A stretch of 64,000 nucleotides of DNA from Methylovirgula sp. (GTDB lineage: Bacteria; Pseudomonadota; Alphaproteobacteria; Rhizobiales; Beijerinckiaceae), in contig NZ_JBBCGP010000001.1 in NCBI RefSeq assembly GCF_037200945.1, forward strand, positions 1,672,501 to 1,736,500, in the 5' to 3' direction. Below the pieces are notes generated by a model that did not search any database, was not told where the DNA came from, and saw nothing but the letters and a program-made list of their open reading frames with translations. The position numbers and the translations under genes were made by a program. Position 1 is the first letter of the stretch. Every line of letters begins with the position of its first letter. This document shows positions 26,173 through 34,455 of this stretch, in pieces.

Positions 26173-27123
26173 TTAGCCCTCGTCGTCGCGGTGACGGCCG
26201 AAATCCGGCGCCGCGATCTCCTGGCCTTCCTGGATGATGCCGCGTCGGATCGCGCGCGTGCGCGTGAAGAGATTGAACAAGCCATCGCCATCGCCGTTGC
26301 GGATCATCCGTTGCAGCGCCGTCAAATCCTCGGTGAAACGGCCGAGCGTTTCGAGGACGGCCTCCTTGTTGTTGAGGAAGACGTCGCGCCACATCGTCGG
26401 GTCGGACGCGGCGATACGGGTGAAATCGCGAAAGCCGCCGGCGGAAAATTTGATGACTTCGGATTGCGTCACGGCTTCAAGGTCGGCGGCCGTGCCAACG
26501 ATGTTGTAGGCGATCAGATGCGGCAGATGGCTGGTGATCGAGAGCACCAGATCATGATGCTGCGGCGTCATCACTTCAACATTGGCGCCGGCCGCGGTCC
26601 AGAAATCGGCGAGGCGCTTCACCGCCTTTGCATCGGCGTCTTCAGGCGGCGTCAGGATGCACCAGCGATTGACGAAGAGCGTCGCAAACCCCGCGGCGGG
26701 GCCTGATTCCTCGGTGCCGGCGACAGGATGCGCGGGGATCAGCGCCACATGCTTCGGCAAATGTTTCGCCATCGCCGCGAGCACCGCGCTTTTGACCGAG
26801 CCGACATCGGACACGATCGCGCCAACGCTGAGATGCGGCGCGATGTCCTGCGCTACAGAATCCATTGCGCCGACCGGAACGCAGAGAATGACGAGATCGG
26901 CGCCGGTGACAGCTTCCCCAGCGGTGGCTGCAACCTCATCGGCGAGACCCAGTTCGGCAGCTTTGGCGCGCACCTCGGTCGATGCGTCGCTGATGACGAC
27001 GGTACGGGCGAGGTGCTTGCGTTTGGCGACGCGCGCCAGCGACGAGCCGATGAGGCCAATCCCGATCAGCGCCAGGCGGTCAAAGAGCGGCGCCGCAAGC
27101 GGAGCGCCCAATCCGTCAACCAC
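26173..27123 (-). CDS. tyrC: prephenate/arogenate (cyclohexadienyl) dehydrogenase
   Basis: 316 residues. It oxidatively decarboxylates prephenate or arogenate in tyrosine synthesis. The NAD-binding Rossmann motif ALIGIGLIGSSLA is near residue 18, followed by the IVSDVGSVKSAV block, the HPVAGTEESGP active-site segment with its histidine, and the QHHDLVLSITSHLPHL helix, all typical of TyrA-family enzymes. The start overlaps the end of hisC by eight bases, so the two form a coupled unit. The C-terminal HRDDEG tail is unremarkable. Confidence 0.92.
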   Translation of the reverse strand: MVDGLGAPLAAPLFDRLALIGIGLIGSSLARVAKRKHLARTVVISDASTEVRAKAAELGLADEVAATAGEAVTGADLVILCVPVGAMDSVAQDIAPHLSVGAIVSDVGSVKSAVLAAMAKHLPKHVALIPAHPVAGTEESGPAAGFATLFVNRWCILTPPEDADAKAVKRLADFWTAAGANVEVMTPQHHDLVLSITSHLPHLIAYNIVGTAADLEAVTQSEVIKFSAGGFRDFTRIAASDPTMWRDVFLNNKEAVLETLGRFTEDLTALQRMIRNGDGDGLFNLFTRTRAIRRGIIQEGQEIAAPDFGRHRDDEG

Positions 27124-28246
27124 GCGGCGAGTCCTTTACGAAATCGCTGAGCGCCGCAACGACGAGCCGGTTCGGTTCTTCCGCGCCGACGGTCAGGCGC
27201 AGGCATTGCGGCAGGAAGTATGTCTCGACCGCGCGCAGGATCAGGCCGCGCGATGAAAGAAATGCATCCGCCGCACGCGCTTCCGCCGCGTCCTTGAAAT
27301 GCAGCAGCAGGAAATTGGCGACGCTCGGCGTCACCGGAATGCCGAGCTTAACGATCTCGTCGGTGAGCCAAGCAAGCCAGTGCGCATTATGCGCGATGGA
27401 TCTATCGACGTGCTCCTGATCCTCGACCGCAGCGAGGCCGGCAAGCATGGCAGGCGTATTGATGTTGAATGGCCCGCGCAGCCGGTTGATCGCATCGGTG
27501 ATCGTTGGCGGCGCATAACACCAGCCGAGGCGCAGCGCCGCGAGGCCGTAGATTTTCGAGAAAGTCCGCGTCATCACGACATTTTTCCGCGTGCGGACAA
27601 GTTCGATCCCCGCTTCGTAATCGTTGCGCGTGACGAATTCGGCATAAGCGGCATCGAGGATCAAAAGCACATGCGGCGGCAGAGTATCCGCGAGGCGCTC
27701 GATCTCCTGCGCCGGCAGATAGGTGCCGGTCGGATTGTTTGGATTGGCGAGAAAGACGATCTTCGTCCGCGGCGTCACCTTCGCAAGGATTGCATCGACG
27801 TCGGCGGTGAGATCGGCCTCGTCGGCAACGACCGGCGTGCCGCCCGCCGCGAGGATGGCGATGCGATAGATCGAGAATCCGTGCTTTGTGAAGATGCCCT
27901 CGTCGCCGGGGTTGAGGAATGCATAGGCGAGCAGGAAGATCAGCTCGTCCGAGCCGGCGCCGCAGGTGACCTGCGCGGCGCCAACGCTATGACGCTTGGC
28001 GATCGCTTCGCGCAGCGCGCGAACTGAGCCATCGGGATAGATGGAAAGAGAGTCGGCAGCCGATAGATAAGCTTCGACCGCGCGCGGGCTCGGCCCCAGT
28101 GCCGATTCGTTGGACGAGAGCTTGTAGATTTTGCCTTTCGTCGCGGCACCGGCCTTGCCGGGGACGTAAGGCTCGATCGCCAATACGCTCGCGCGGGGCT
28201 GCGGCGAGGCGGCGATGTCGGAAGACGTCATTTTTGCGGGCTCCAA
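27116..28246 (-). CDS. hisC: histidinol-phosphate/aromatic aminotransferase (HisC family)
   Basis: 376 residues. A fold-type I PLP aminotransferase with LSSNESALGPSP at the N-terminus, the NPNNPTGT turn, DAAYAEF and the PLP lysine in TRTFSKIYGLAALRLGW. In this family the enzyme serves histidinol phosphate and often aromatic keto acids. Its overlap with the prephenate dehydrogenase argues for a role in tyrosine and phenylalanine transamination as well as histidine. The gap to the chorismate mutase upstream is 63 bases. Confidence 0.9.
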   Translation of the reverse strand: MEPAKMTSSDIAASPQPRASVLAIEPYVPGKAGAATKGKIYKLSSNESALGPSPRAVEAYLSAADSLSIYPDGSVRALREAIAKRHSVGAAQVTCGAGSDELIFLLAYAFLNPGDEGIFTKHGFSIYRIAILAAGGTPVVADEADLTADVDAILAKVTPRTKIVFLANPNNPTGTYLPAQEIERLADTLPPHVLLILDAAYAEFVTRNDYEAGIELVRTRKNVVMTRTFSKIYGLAALRLGWCYAPPTITDAINRLRGPFNINTPAMLAGLAAVEDQEHVDRSIAHNAHWLAWLTDEIVKLGIPVTPSVANFLLLHFKDAAEARAADAFLSSRGLILRAVETYFLPQCLRLTVGAEEPNRLVVAALSDFVKDSPRG

Positions 28247-28309
28247 ATAGATCGCGCTCCAGGCGTGCGAACAATAAGTGTGCGGACGATACGAAAGATC
28301 GAATCCGCG

Positions 28310-29158
28310 TTAGGTCTTTCTGACGAAATCGAACCGCGCGGCATGGCTGCCGATTTCAGCCAGATGCGCGGTCTCCGCGCCGCTGCTGGCCAGGGTTTCG
28401 CGCAGTGCGGCAGTTGCGAGCGTACCGGGCACGGCGAGAAGCAGGGCGAGGTCCTGCGGCGCTTTGGCGACGAGTTCTATATTGTGTCCGCGCAACGCCG
28501 CATCGTCGATCTCGCGCCATCGCTCGACCGTTGTGGCGTAAAGGACGACATCGCGTGCGGCGCCATCCTCGACCGGCTTGGCGAGGACGAAGAGCGGCGT
28601 GCCGGCCGGATGGTCGCGGCGTTCGACGAAGGGGAGGCGCGCGATGATTTTCGGCGCGATGGGCGACACCAATTGCTGCCACCAGGCGCCGGCGCCGGGA
28701 GCTGTCTCGACAGGCACGAGGCCGAGATCGCCGGGCGCTGCTGCGACGGCGCCAATCACCTCGGATATGCCGGGATGCGGAATATAGGGGACGGTGAAGC
28801 CGAAGTGGAAACGGCAACCGTCGCGCATCTGCGCGTCGCCACCGGAAATATCGGCATGGACGCTGTAGCCGGCCTGCACATAGGTGAAGGTCGAGATGAT
28901 GATCCGCCAAATGCTCTCGACGGTATCGAGCGGCAGGATGCCTTTATGGCGCTCGACTAGCTGGCGCATCATCTCGGCTTCCCGGCCCGGCCGGAAGGCG
29001 CTGCCGGGGCCCGAGCGGGCCTTGACGGCGATCAGCCGGTCGATGATCTCGCCGCGCTGCATCAGCATTTCGTGTAGGCATGCGTCGATACGGTCGATCT
29101 CGTCACGCAGATCGGCCAAAGTTTCTGGAGCAGGGCGTCGTTCAAGCATTATGGGCAT
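28310..29158 (-). CDS. chorismate mutase with a C-terminal prephenate-dehydratase-like domain
   Basis: 282 residues if started at ATG 29158; the open frame is longer upstream. Residues about 10-95 form an AroQ-type chorismate mutase (LADLRDEIDRIDACL, the RGEIIDRLIAVK helix, R in FRPGREAEMM). The rest resembles the substrate fold of prephenate dehydratase (ISEVIGAVAAAPGDLGLVPVETAP), but the TRF motif needed for dehydration reads TPLF in the matching place and no clear ACT motif is visible. It probably supplies prephenate while the second domain is structural or regulatory. It stands upstream of hisC-tyrC in the same direction. Confidence 0.75.
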   Translation of the reverse strand: MPIMLERRPAPETLADLRDEIDRIDACLHEMLMQRGEIIDRLIAVKARSGPGSAFRPGREAEMMRQLVERHKGILPLDTVESIWRIIISTFTYVQAGYSVHADISGGDAQMRDGCRFHFGFTVPYIPHPGISEVIGAVAAAPGDLGLVPVETAPGAGAWWQQLVSPIAPKIIARLPFVERRDHPAGTPLFVLAKPVEDGAARDVVLYATTVERWREIDDAALRGHNIELVAKAPQDLALLLAVPGTLATAALRETLASSGAETAHLAEIGSHAARFDFVRKT

Positions 29159-29296
29159 CGCATCTTTGCGGACCTCTCTTAAAGAGAATTTGCCCCCGGC
29201 GAAACGCTTTTCCCGTTTGGACCGGACTACCGCGCGAACTGGCGCTCGGGTGCGGTCATACCTAAATCTGCGCATCGGGCGGCGTATGATCCCGCC

Positions 29297-29326
29297 TTGA
29301 CAGGCATCATAACCCGCTCCTATAAA
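29297..29326 (+). promoter_or_regulatory. sigma-70-type promoter for metXW
   Basis: TTGACA at 29297-29302, an 18-base spacer and TATAAA at 29321-29326. It faces metX, leaving a leader of about 45 bases. Among the clearest -35/-10 pairs in the window. Confidence 0.65.
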
Positions 29327-29378
29327 CCGGACGTAGCGTTCGTCAAAGAGAACGTTGGTATCGTAACGAAGGTTGATC

Positions 29379-30563
29379 GTGACGATTGTTCCTAACCAGA
29401 AAGCTCTGAGCCAGCTCGAGGCGGATGCCCCGCATAGCCTCGTCGCGCGTTTTGGCGCCGACCAGCCGCTGAAAATGGACGCCGGGGTCGATCTCGGGCC
29501 GCTGCAAATCGCCTATCAGACCTACGGAACGCTCAACGCGGCGAAATCCAACGCTGTTCTGATCTGTCATGCGTTGACCGGCGATCAGCATGTCGCGAGC
29601 ACACATCCGATCACCGGCAAGCCGGGCTGGTGGGAGGTCATGGTCGGTCCGGGCAAGCCGATCGATACCGACCGCTATTTCGTCATCGCCTCGAATGTCG
29701 TCGGCGGCTGTATGGGTACGACGGGGCCGGCGTCGATCAATCCGGCGACTGGACGTGTCTGGGGCCTCGACCTGCCGTTGGTCACGATCCACGACATGGT
29801 GCGCGCGCAGGCGATGTTGATCGATTACCTCGGGATCGAAACATTGTTCGCGGTCATCGGCGGCTCTATGGGTGGCATGCAGGTGCTGCAATGGGCCGCG
29901 AGCTATCCGTCGCGCGTTTTCGCCGCCATGCCGATTGCGACCGCCGCGAAACATTCTTCGCAGAACATCGCCTTCCACGAAGTCGGCCGTCAGGCGGTAA
30001 TGGCCGATCCAGAATGGAAGCAGGGGCGCTATCTCGATGCCGGCGCGAGCCCGACGAAGGGTCTCGCCGTCGCGCGCATGGCGGCGCATATCACCTATCT
30101 TTCCGAGGAGGCATTGCAGCGCAAGTTCGGTCGCAAGTATCAGGATCGTGCTGCGCCGACTTTCTCGTTCGACGCCGATTTCCAGATCGAGAATTATCTG
30201 CGCTATCAGGGTACGAGTTTCGTCGATCGGTTCGATGCAAATTCGTATCTCTACGTTACCCGCGCGTGCGATTATTTCGATCTCGCCGAAGATTACGGCG
30301 GCACGCTTGCCGCGGCGTTCAAAGGTTCAAAGACGCGTTTCTGCGTCGTCTCGTTCGATTCCGACTGGCTGTACCCGACGTCGGCCTCGCGCGCGGTCGT
30401 CCATGCGCTGAACGCCGCCGCGGCGTCCGTCTCCTTCGTCGAGATCGACAGTGATCGCGGCCATGATGCGTTTCTTTTGAATGTGCCGGACTTCATCGCC
30501 ACGACGCGCGGCTTTCTTGAAGCCGCGGCGCGCGCGCGCGGCATTGCGTCTCCCGGGGCCTGA
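29379..30563 (+). CDS. metX: homoserine O-acetyltransferase
   Basis: 394 residues from a GTG with GAAGG six bases upstream; a TTG two codons earlier is less likely. An alpha/beta-hydrolase-fold enzyme transferring acetyl from acetyl-CoA to homoserine in methionine synthesis. CHALTGDQH, the GGCMGTTGPAS block, the nucleophile Ser in GGSMGGMQ, Asp in SFDSDWLYP and His in DRGHDAFL are all present. It is directly followed by metW two bases after its stop, the usual alphaproteobacterial pair. Some MetX-fold enzymes prefer succinyl-CoA, which was not tested. Confidence 0.95.
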   Translation: MTIVPNQKALSQLEADAPHSLVARFGADQPLKMDAGVDLGPLQIAYQTYGTLNAAKSNAVLICHALTGDQHVASTHPITGKPGWWEVMVGPGKPIDTDRYFVIASNVVGGCMGTTGPASINPATGRVWGLDLPLVTIHDMVRAQAMLIDYLGIETLFAVIGGSMGGMQVLQWAASYPSRVFAAMPIATAAKHSSQNIAFHEVGRQAVMADPEWKQGRYLDAGASPTKGLAVARMAAHITYLSEEALQRKFGRKYQDRAAPTFSFDADFQIENYLRYQGTSFVDRFDANSYLYVTRACDYFDLAEDYGGTLAAAFKGSKTRFCVVSFDSDWLYPTSASRAVVHALNAAAASVSFVEIDSDRGHDAFLLNVPDFIATTRGFLEAAARARGIASPGA

Positions 30564-30565
30564 CA

Positions 30566-31210
30566 ATGGCGAACGGGACGCGCACCGCCGTCATGCTGTC
30601 GCAGACGGCGCGTATCGATCTTCTCGTTGTCGCCGACATGGTCGCGCCGAAGAGCCGCGTGCTCGATGTCGGCTGCGGTGACGGCACGTTGTTGCGACTT
30701 CTCGCTGAAGAGCGCGGCGTCGATGCGCGCGGCATCGAGCTTTCGCAAAGCGGCGTGAACGATTGCGTCGCCAAAGGCCTGTCCGTGATCCAGGGCGACG
30801 CCGACACCGACCTTGCTGATTATCCGGACGACGCGTTCGATTACGTTGTGCTGTCGCAAACTTTGCAGGCGACGCGCCACCCCCGTCGCGTGCTCGAAAA
30901 CATGCTGCGCATCGGCCGCCACGCCATCGTGTCGTTTCCGAATTTCGGCCATTGGCGCATCCGCACGCAGATCGCGCTCAAGGGCCGGATGCCGGTGACA
31001 AAAAGTCTTTCGGCCGCTTGGTACGAAACGCCGAACATCCACTTTTGTACGATCCGCGACTTCATCGGCTTGGTCGACGAGATCGGCGCGAAGACCGAGC
31101 GTTCGATCGCGCTCGATCAGCAAGGCCGGCCGCTGCGCGTCGGCGCGCCGTGGTGGGTCTTGAACCTGATTGGCGATCAGGCGGTCTTCGAACTGTCGCG
31201 GAAGAAGTAG
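30566..31210 (+). CDS. metW: MetW, partner methyltransferase-fold protein of MetX
   Basis: 214 residues with a class I SAM-binding fold (VLDVGCGDGTLL at about 32-43), the LSQTLQATRHP block and SFPNFGHWRIR, which are signatures of MetW. Reports on metXW pairs propose that MetW is required for full MetX acyltransferase activity. It follows metX with a two-base gap, so expression is coupled. A palindromic element lies immediately behind. Confidence 0.93.
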   Translation: MANGTRTAVMLSQTARIDLLVVADMVAPKSRVLDVGCGDGTLLRLLAEERGVDARGIELSQSGVNDCVAKGLSVIQGDADTDLADYPDDAFDYVVLSQTLQATRHPRRVLENMLRIGRHAIVSFPNFGHWRIRTQIALKGRMPVTKSLSAAWYETPNIHFCTIRDFIGLVDEIGAKTERSIALDQQGRPLRVGAPWWVLNLIGDQAVFELSRKK

Positions 31211-31215
31211 CACCT

Positions 31216-31292
31216 CGTCATTGCGAGGAGACGTAGGCGACGAAGCAATCCAGTTTCAGTCTATGGATTGCTTCGCTTCGCTCGCAATGACG
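31216..31292. repeat. Rhizobiales-type palindromic element (CGTCATTGCGAG type)
   Basis: A long imperfect inverted repeat: CGTCATTGCGAG to AAGCAATCCA on the left and TGGATTGCTTCG to CAATGACG on the right. I know near-identical dispersed elements from other alphaproteobacterial chromosomes. It sits between the converging metW and ppa genes and may end both transcripts. Confidence 0.85.
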
Positions 31293-31308
31293 GCTCGTAA
31301 GGACGGTC

Positions 31309-31845
31309 TTAGCCCTTTGCTTTCTTCGCGCGCTCCAGCCCGTCAACAATGAGCTTCCGCCCTTCGGCGGCATCACCCCAACGCAGGATCTTCACCCATT
31401 TGCCGGGTTCGAGATCCTTGTAATGGGTGAAGAAATGCTCGACCTGTTCGATCGTGATCTGCGGCAGATCGGTGTAATTCTGAATTTTATCGTAGCGCGT
31501 CGTGAGCTTCGACGAAGGAACGGCAAGGATCTTTTCATCGCCGCCTTGTTCGTCCTGCATCAGCAGCACGCCGACGATGCGGCAATTCATCACCGCGCCC
31601 GGCGCGATCGCGCGCGTATTGACGACAATGACGTCACAAGGGTCGCCATCGTCCGACAGGGTGTGTGGGACGAAGCCGTAGTTCCCAGGGTAACGCATAG
31701 CCGTATAGAGAAAGCGATCGACGAACAGTGCGCCGGACGCCTTATCCATTTCGTATTTGATGGGTTCGCCGCCGATCGGCACTTCGATGACGACATTGAT
31801 GTCGTCAGGCGGGTTCTTGCCGGCGGGAACGGCATCGAGATTCAT
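31309..31845 (-). CDS. ppa: inorganic pyrophosphatase (family I)
   Basis: 178 residues, the normal length for the bacterial soluble enzyme that hydrolyses pyrophosphate to drive biosynthesis. IEVPIGGEPIKYEMDK, RYPGNYGFVPHT and the metal-binding DGDPCDV signature are all seen, along with the later KILAVP block. It is cytosolic and hexameric in relatives. It appears to have its own promoter in the 68-base gap before the GNAT gene. Confidence 0.95.
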   Translation of the reverse strand: MNLDAVPAGKNPPDDINVVIEVPIGGEPIKYEMDKASGALFVDRFLYTAMRYPGNYGFVPHTLSDDGDPCDVIVVNTRAIAPGAVMNCRIVGVLLMQDEQGGDEKILAVPSSKLTTRYDKIQNYTDLPQITIEQVEHFFTHYKDLEPGKWVKILRWGDAAEGRKLIVDGLERAKKAKG

Positions 31846-31913
31846 AGCTGATCCTATAATTGGGAATTGCGCGTCTGCGCGTAAGGGGCGCCGCTCAATA
31901 CCCGATCATGCCG

Positions 31914-32420
31914 CTATTGGAAAGCGAAGGCGACGCGCTCGCGCTGCTCGCTGCCGAACCGTTCGAAGGCGCGGCGCACCAAAGTGCCGCCGAGATGGCC
32001 GTAGAAACTGAGCGCCGGCTCGTTATCGGCGAGGGCCCACACGAGGAATGACGAGTAACCATGTTCGGCAAGGTCCCTGCGCGCAGCGTTGAACAGCCGC
32101 TTGCCAAAGCCCAGGCCCTGAAATTCCGGCGCGATATAGAGCTCGAAAATCTCGCCGCCGAAATTCATCGCTGGAACGCGATTGCGCCCGTAGCTCGCAT
32201 AGCCTCCGATCGCGTCGTCGAAGTCGAGCACCACGAGGCGGGATCGCCGTTGAATGGCGGAGCGCCACCAGGTCGGCCCACGCCGTGCGATCATCCGTTC
32301 GAGTTCACGCCCCGGAATGATGCCGCGGTAGGCATGCCGCCACGCTGCGTCATGCACCTCAGCGATTGCTTCGGCATCAGCTTCGCGAGCGTCTCGGATG
32401 GTGATGAGCGTCTCGGCCAT
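31914..32420 (-). CDS. GNAT family N-acetyltransferase
   Basis: 168 residues. The fold is recognised from IRDAREADAEAIAEVHDAAW at the start, the beta-strand EIFELYIAPEFQGLGFGKRLF with the acetyl-CoA-binding Q-G-x-G-x-G/K loop and LVWALADNEPALSFYGHLGG near the end. The substrate is not predictable. A small basic open frame ends ten bases upstream on the same strand and could be cotranscribed. Confidence 0.87.
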   Translation of the reverse strand: MAETLITIRDAREADAEAIAEVHDAAWRHAYRGIIPGRELERMIARRGPTWWRSAIQRRSRLVVLDFDDAIGGYASYGRNRVPAMNFGGEIFELYIAPEFQGLGFGKRLFNAARRDLAEHGYSSFLVWALADNEPALSFYGHLGGTLVRRAFERFGSEQRERVAFAFQ

Positions 32421-32429
32421 AAGCAGATG

Positions 32430-32666
32430 TTAGGCCCGCTTCGGCTCGGCCTGCAAGAACTTCTTCTTGGCGTTGGGCGCGCGGGGCCCGGACTTACGAA
32501 CAGGATTCGGAAAGTTGAATTTGCTGGAATTTGCGCGTTGCGTCAGGGCTTTGCGCAGTCGTCTGCAAGTCGCAAGAGCCAGCTCAGGCCCAACAATTTT
32601 AAGGGGAGCGTGTCGCGACGATGACAGTACGCCGGGACGCCCATCTAAGGCGTCCCGGCCGCTCAT
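32430..32666 (-). CDS. possible small basic protein
   Basis: 78 codons, or fewer if a later start is used. The C-terminal half (RRLRKALTQRANSSKF, then PNPVRKSGPRAPNAKKKF) is rich in Lys, Arg and Pro and ends QAEPKRA. The frame ends ten bases before the GNAT start. No family is recognised and the N-terminal part looks non-coding, so this is a weak call. Confidence 0.3.
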   Translation of the reverse strand: MSGRDALDGRPGVLSSSRHAPLKIVGPELALATCRRLRKALTQRANSSKFNFPNPVRKSGPRAPNAKKKFLQAEPKRA

Positions 32667-32708
32667 TGGTGCGCCATTTTGGCGCGGGATTTTATAAGAG
32701 GGCCAAAC

Positions 32709-32858
32709 TTACAAGAGGCCAAGGAAGTTCACGACGATCAGAATCACCAATAGGGTGACGCCGATGCCGAGGCTTATCCCGATCAACTTCTTTTCGATGG
32801 GCAGCAGCGGCTCGGCCTGGGCGCCTTGCACTTCGGTCTTCAGATCAATCTGCGACAT
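32709..32858 (-). CDS. 49-residue single-helix membrane protein
   Basis: Starts at ATG 32858 with GGAG seven bases upstream; the longer open frame reaches into the upstream gene. A charged N-terminal half (MSQIDLKTEVQGAQAE) leads to one strong membrane helix at about residues 27-48. It is 25 bases downstream of the YeiH-type transporter on the same strand, so it is probably in its operon and could be a small accessory subunit. No family recognised. Confidence 0.6.
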   Translation of the reverse strand: MSQIDLKTEVQGAQAEPLLPIEKKLIGISLGIGVTLLVILIVVNFLGLL

Positions 32859-32883
32859 TTTAAGCTCCTGACGTGGTTTGGGC

Positions 32884-34356
32884 TCAGCCGGCGAGCGGCG
32901 GCTTGACGCCGTGGAAGAAAATCCACGAGATGAACAGGCCGACCCAGATGACAAAGCCGAACAGGCTGACAAAATAGACTGCCGCGAGCTTGCCGAGTCC
33001 GTCGGCCCAGAGGCGGCGGAAGTTCGACAAAACCCCGATCGAGAAAAACGTCAGAACAAAGAAGGTGACGCGGAAGACGCTCGCCTCGTCAGCGACGGAT
33101 TTGAGCGCCGCCGCATGGCTCTTGCCGAGGGTCAGCGCCACGACGAGGCCGAGCGCGAAGGTCAGGATGAAGCCCAAAATGAATTTTGGGAAACGCTCCC
33201 AGATTTCGATGAGCTTGGCCTTGCCGCCCACCACCTCTGGATTGATATAGGTCGTCCAGATATGGGCGAGGACGAAGGCCCATATGCCGATGAAGACATC
33301 GATGAAGACCTTGATCGTCGTCGTCGTGCCAAGGATCCAGCCCGGCGCGTAATGGATGCCGGCAGCGGCGTTCTTGGCGCTGATCAGCGATTCGGCGATG
33401 CCGCCGGCAGCGACCGCCGCACCGTCCGTCTTCACCGCCAGACCAAGCCAGCTTGCTGCGACGAGCGGCTCATGCGCGAGGAATGTATTAGCGAGGAACG
33501 GCAGGATCAGAAGTTCGACCACCGCAAAGACGACGACGAGCGAAGAGACGAGAACCGCCACTTGCGGACGGGCGCGGATGGCGCTGCCGGTGGCGATCGC
33601 CGCGGCGACGCCGCAGATCGAAATGCCGGAGGCAAGCGGCACGGCGGCTTCGCGGGAGAAGCCGAAATATTTCCGCGAGATGTAATAAACCACTGGCCAA
33701 TAGATCAGATAGGCTTCGACGATCGCGGCGAGCGAGCGCAGGAAAACTGTCGAGGCCAGATTGAGCTTGCCCGCAACGGTGATGGCGATGACGCCGCCCA
33801 AAATCACGATGGCGATCTTGACGTAAAATTCCGGCCGGATCGCCTCACTGAGCCAATCGGCAAATCGCGGGAAGAAATTGCCGACGATGAGGCCGGCGAT
33901 CAGGGCGAGGATCAGCCCACCCTCGGGGGTCAGATGCAGAGACCAGGTGACGCCGGTCTTGGCGATGTCCGCGGGCGTCGCCGCCGCGAAATGCGCGTAG
34001 CTGCCGATGATCCAGGCGATCGAGGCAAGCCAGAAGACCGCCGAGAAGGTCAGGGTGAAACGGCCGACATTGGCGCGCAGCAGGGCGGCGGCGCCGCTGA
34101 GCACCGCGAGAAGCACGACATAGGTCAAAACGAGCGCCGGCAGACCGCCAAGCGCCGCGTAGGATTTGCCGATTGGCGCCAGTGCCGTATCGGGCACAAG
34201 CCAAATTTTGGCTGTCGCCGCCCAGCCGAGCAAATCAACACCACTCAATCCCAGCAATGCTAGGACGAAAATCGATGTGCCGAGGATGGCGGAAATCCAA
34301 TCCTCGCTCAGATTCACCGCCGTTCTTTCAACGTGCGGAATCGCCGTGTCTGTCAT
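32884..34356 (-). CDS. YeiH family (UPF0324) membrane transporter, putative sulfate exporter
   Basis: 490 residues with about twelve membrane helices. The conserved segment GGVIAITVAGKLNL and especially SREAAVPLASGISICGVAAAIATG identify the Cons_hypoth698/YeiH group, often annotated as putative sulfate export. It is longer than the roughly 350-residue E. coli YeiH, with extra helices at both ends. The start ATG at 34356 has AGGGGAGCTGG upstream. Two ATAG-CTAT palindromes lie in the AT-rich region before it, suggesting an operator. Confidence 0.8.
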   Translation of the reverse strand: MTDTAIPHVERTAVNLSEDWISAILGTSIFVLALLGLSGVDLLGWAATAKIWLVPDTALAPIGKSYAALGGLPALVLTYVVLLAVLSGAAALLRANVGRFTLTFSAVFWLASIAWIIGSYAHFAAATPADIAKTGVTWSLHLTPEGGLILALIAGLIVGNFFPRFADWLSEAIRPEFYVKIAIVILGGVIAITVAGKLNLASTVFLRSLAAIVEAYLIYWPVVYYISRKYFGFSREAAVPLASGISICGVAAAIATGSAIRARPQVAVLVSSLVVVFAVVELLILPFLANTFLAHEPLVAASWLGLAVKTDGAAVAAGGIAESLISAKNAAAGIHYAPGWILGTTTTIKVFIDVFIGIWAFVLAHIWTTYINPEVVGGKAKLIEIWERFPKFILGFILTFALGLVVALTLGKSHAAALKSVADEASVFRVTFFVLTFFSIGVLSNFRRLWADGLGKLAAVYFVSLFGFVIWVGLFISWIFFHGVKPPLAG

Positions 34357-34387
34357 GATGAAATCCAGCTCCCCTTATCAATTTATT

Positions 34388-34412
34388 ATAGTACACTATT
34401 TTCATAGACTAT
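34388..34412 (-). promoter_or_regulatory. paired palindromes in the yeiH-type promoter region
   Basis: ATAGT-AC-ACTAT at 34388-34399 and ATAG-A-CTAT at 34404-34412, centres about 14 bases apart, in a strongly AT-rich stretch 30-55 bases before the transporter start. Symmetric ATAG/CTAT sites are used by several regulators, but the spacing does not fit the OxyR consensus. The regulator is unknown. Confidence 0.4.
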
Positions 34413-34455
34413 TTATGTAAATACATTCTTTGTCAGTAGATTAGATTGGTCCTGT

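Noticed and set aside
29327..29378. possible SAM riboswitch before metX
   Set aside because: The leader after the promoter is only about 45 bases and no SAM-II type pseudoknot pattern could be recognised.
32878..34263. 461-codon plus-strand frame over the YeiH-type gene
   Set aside because: Highly charged, no fold signature, fully antisense to a good membrane protein.
34388..34412. OxyR site before the YeiH-type gene
   Set aside because: ATAG and CTAT are 4 and 1 bases apart, not 7 as in the OxyR consensus.
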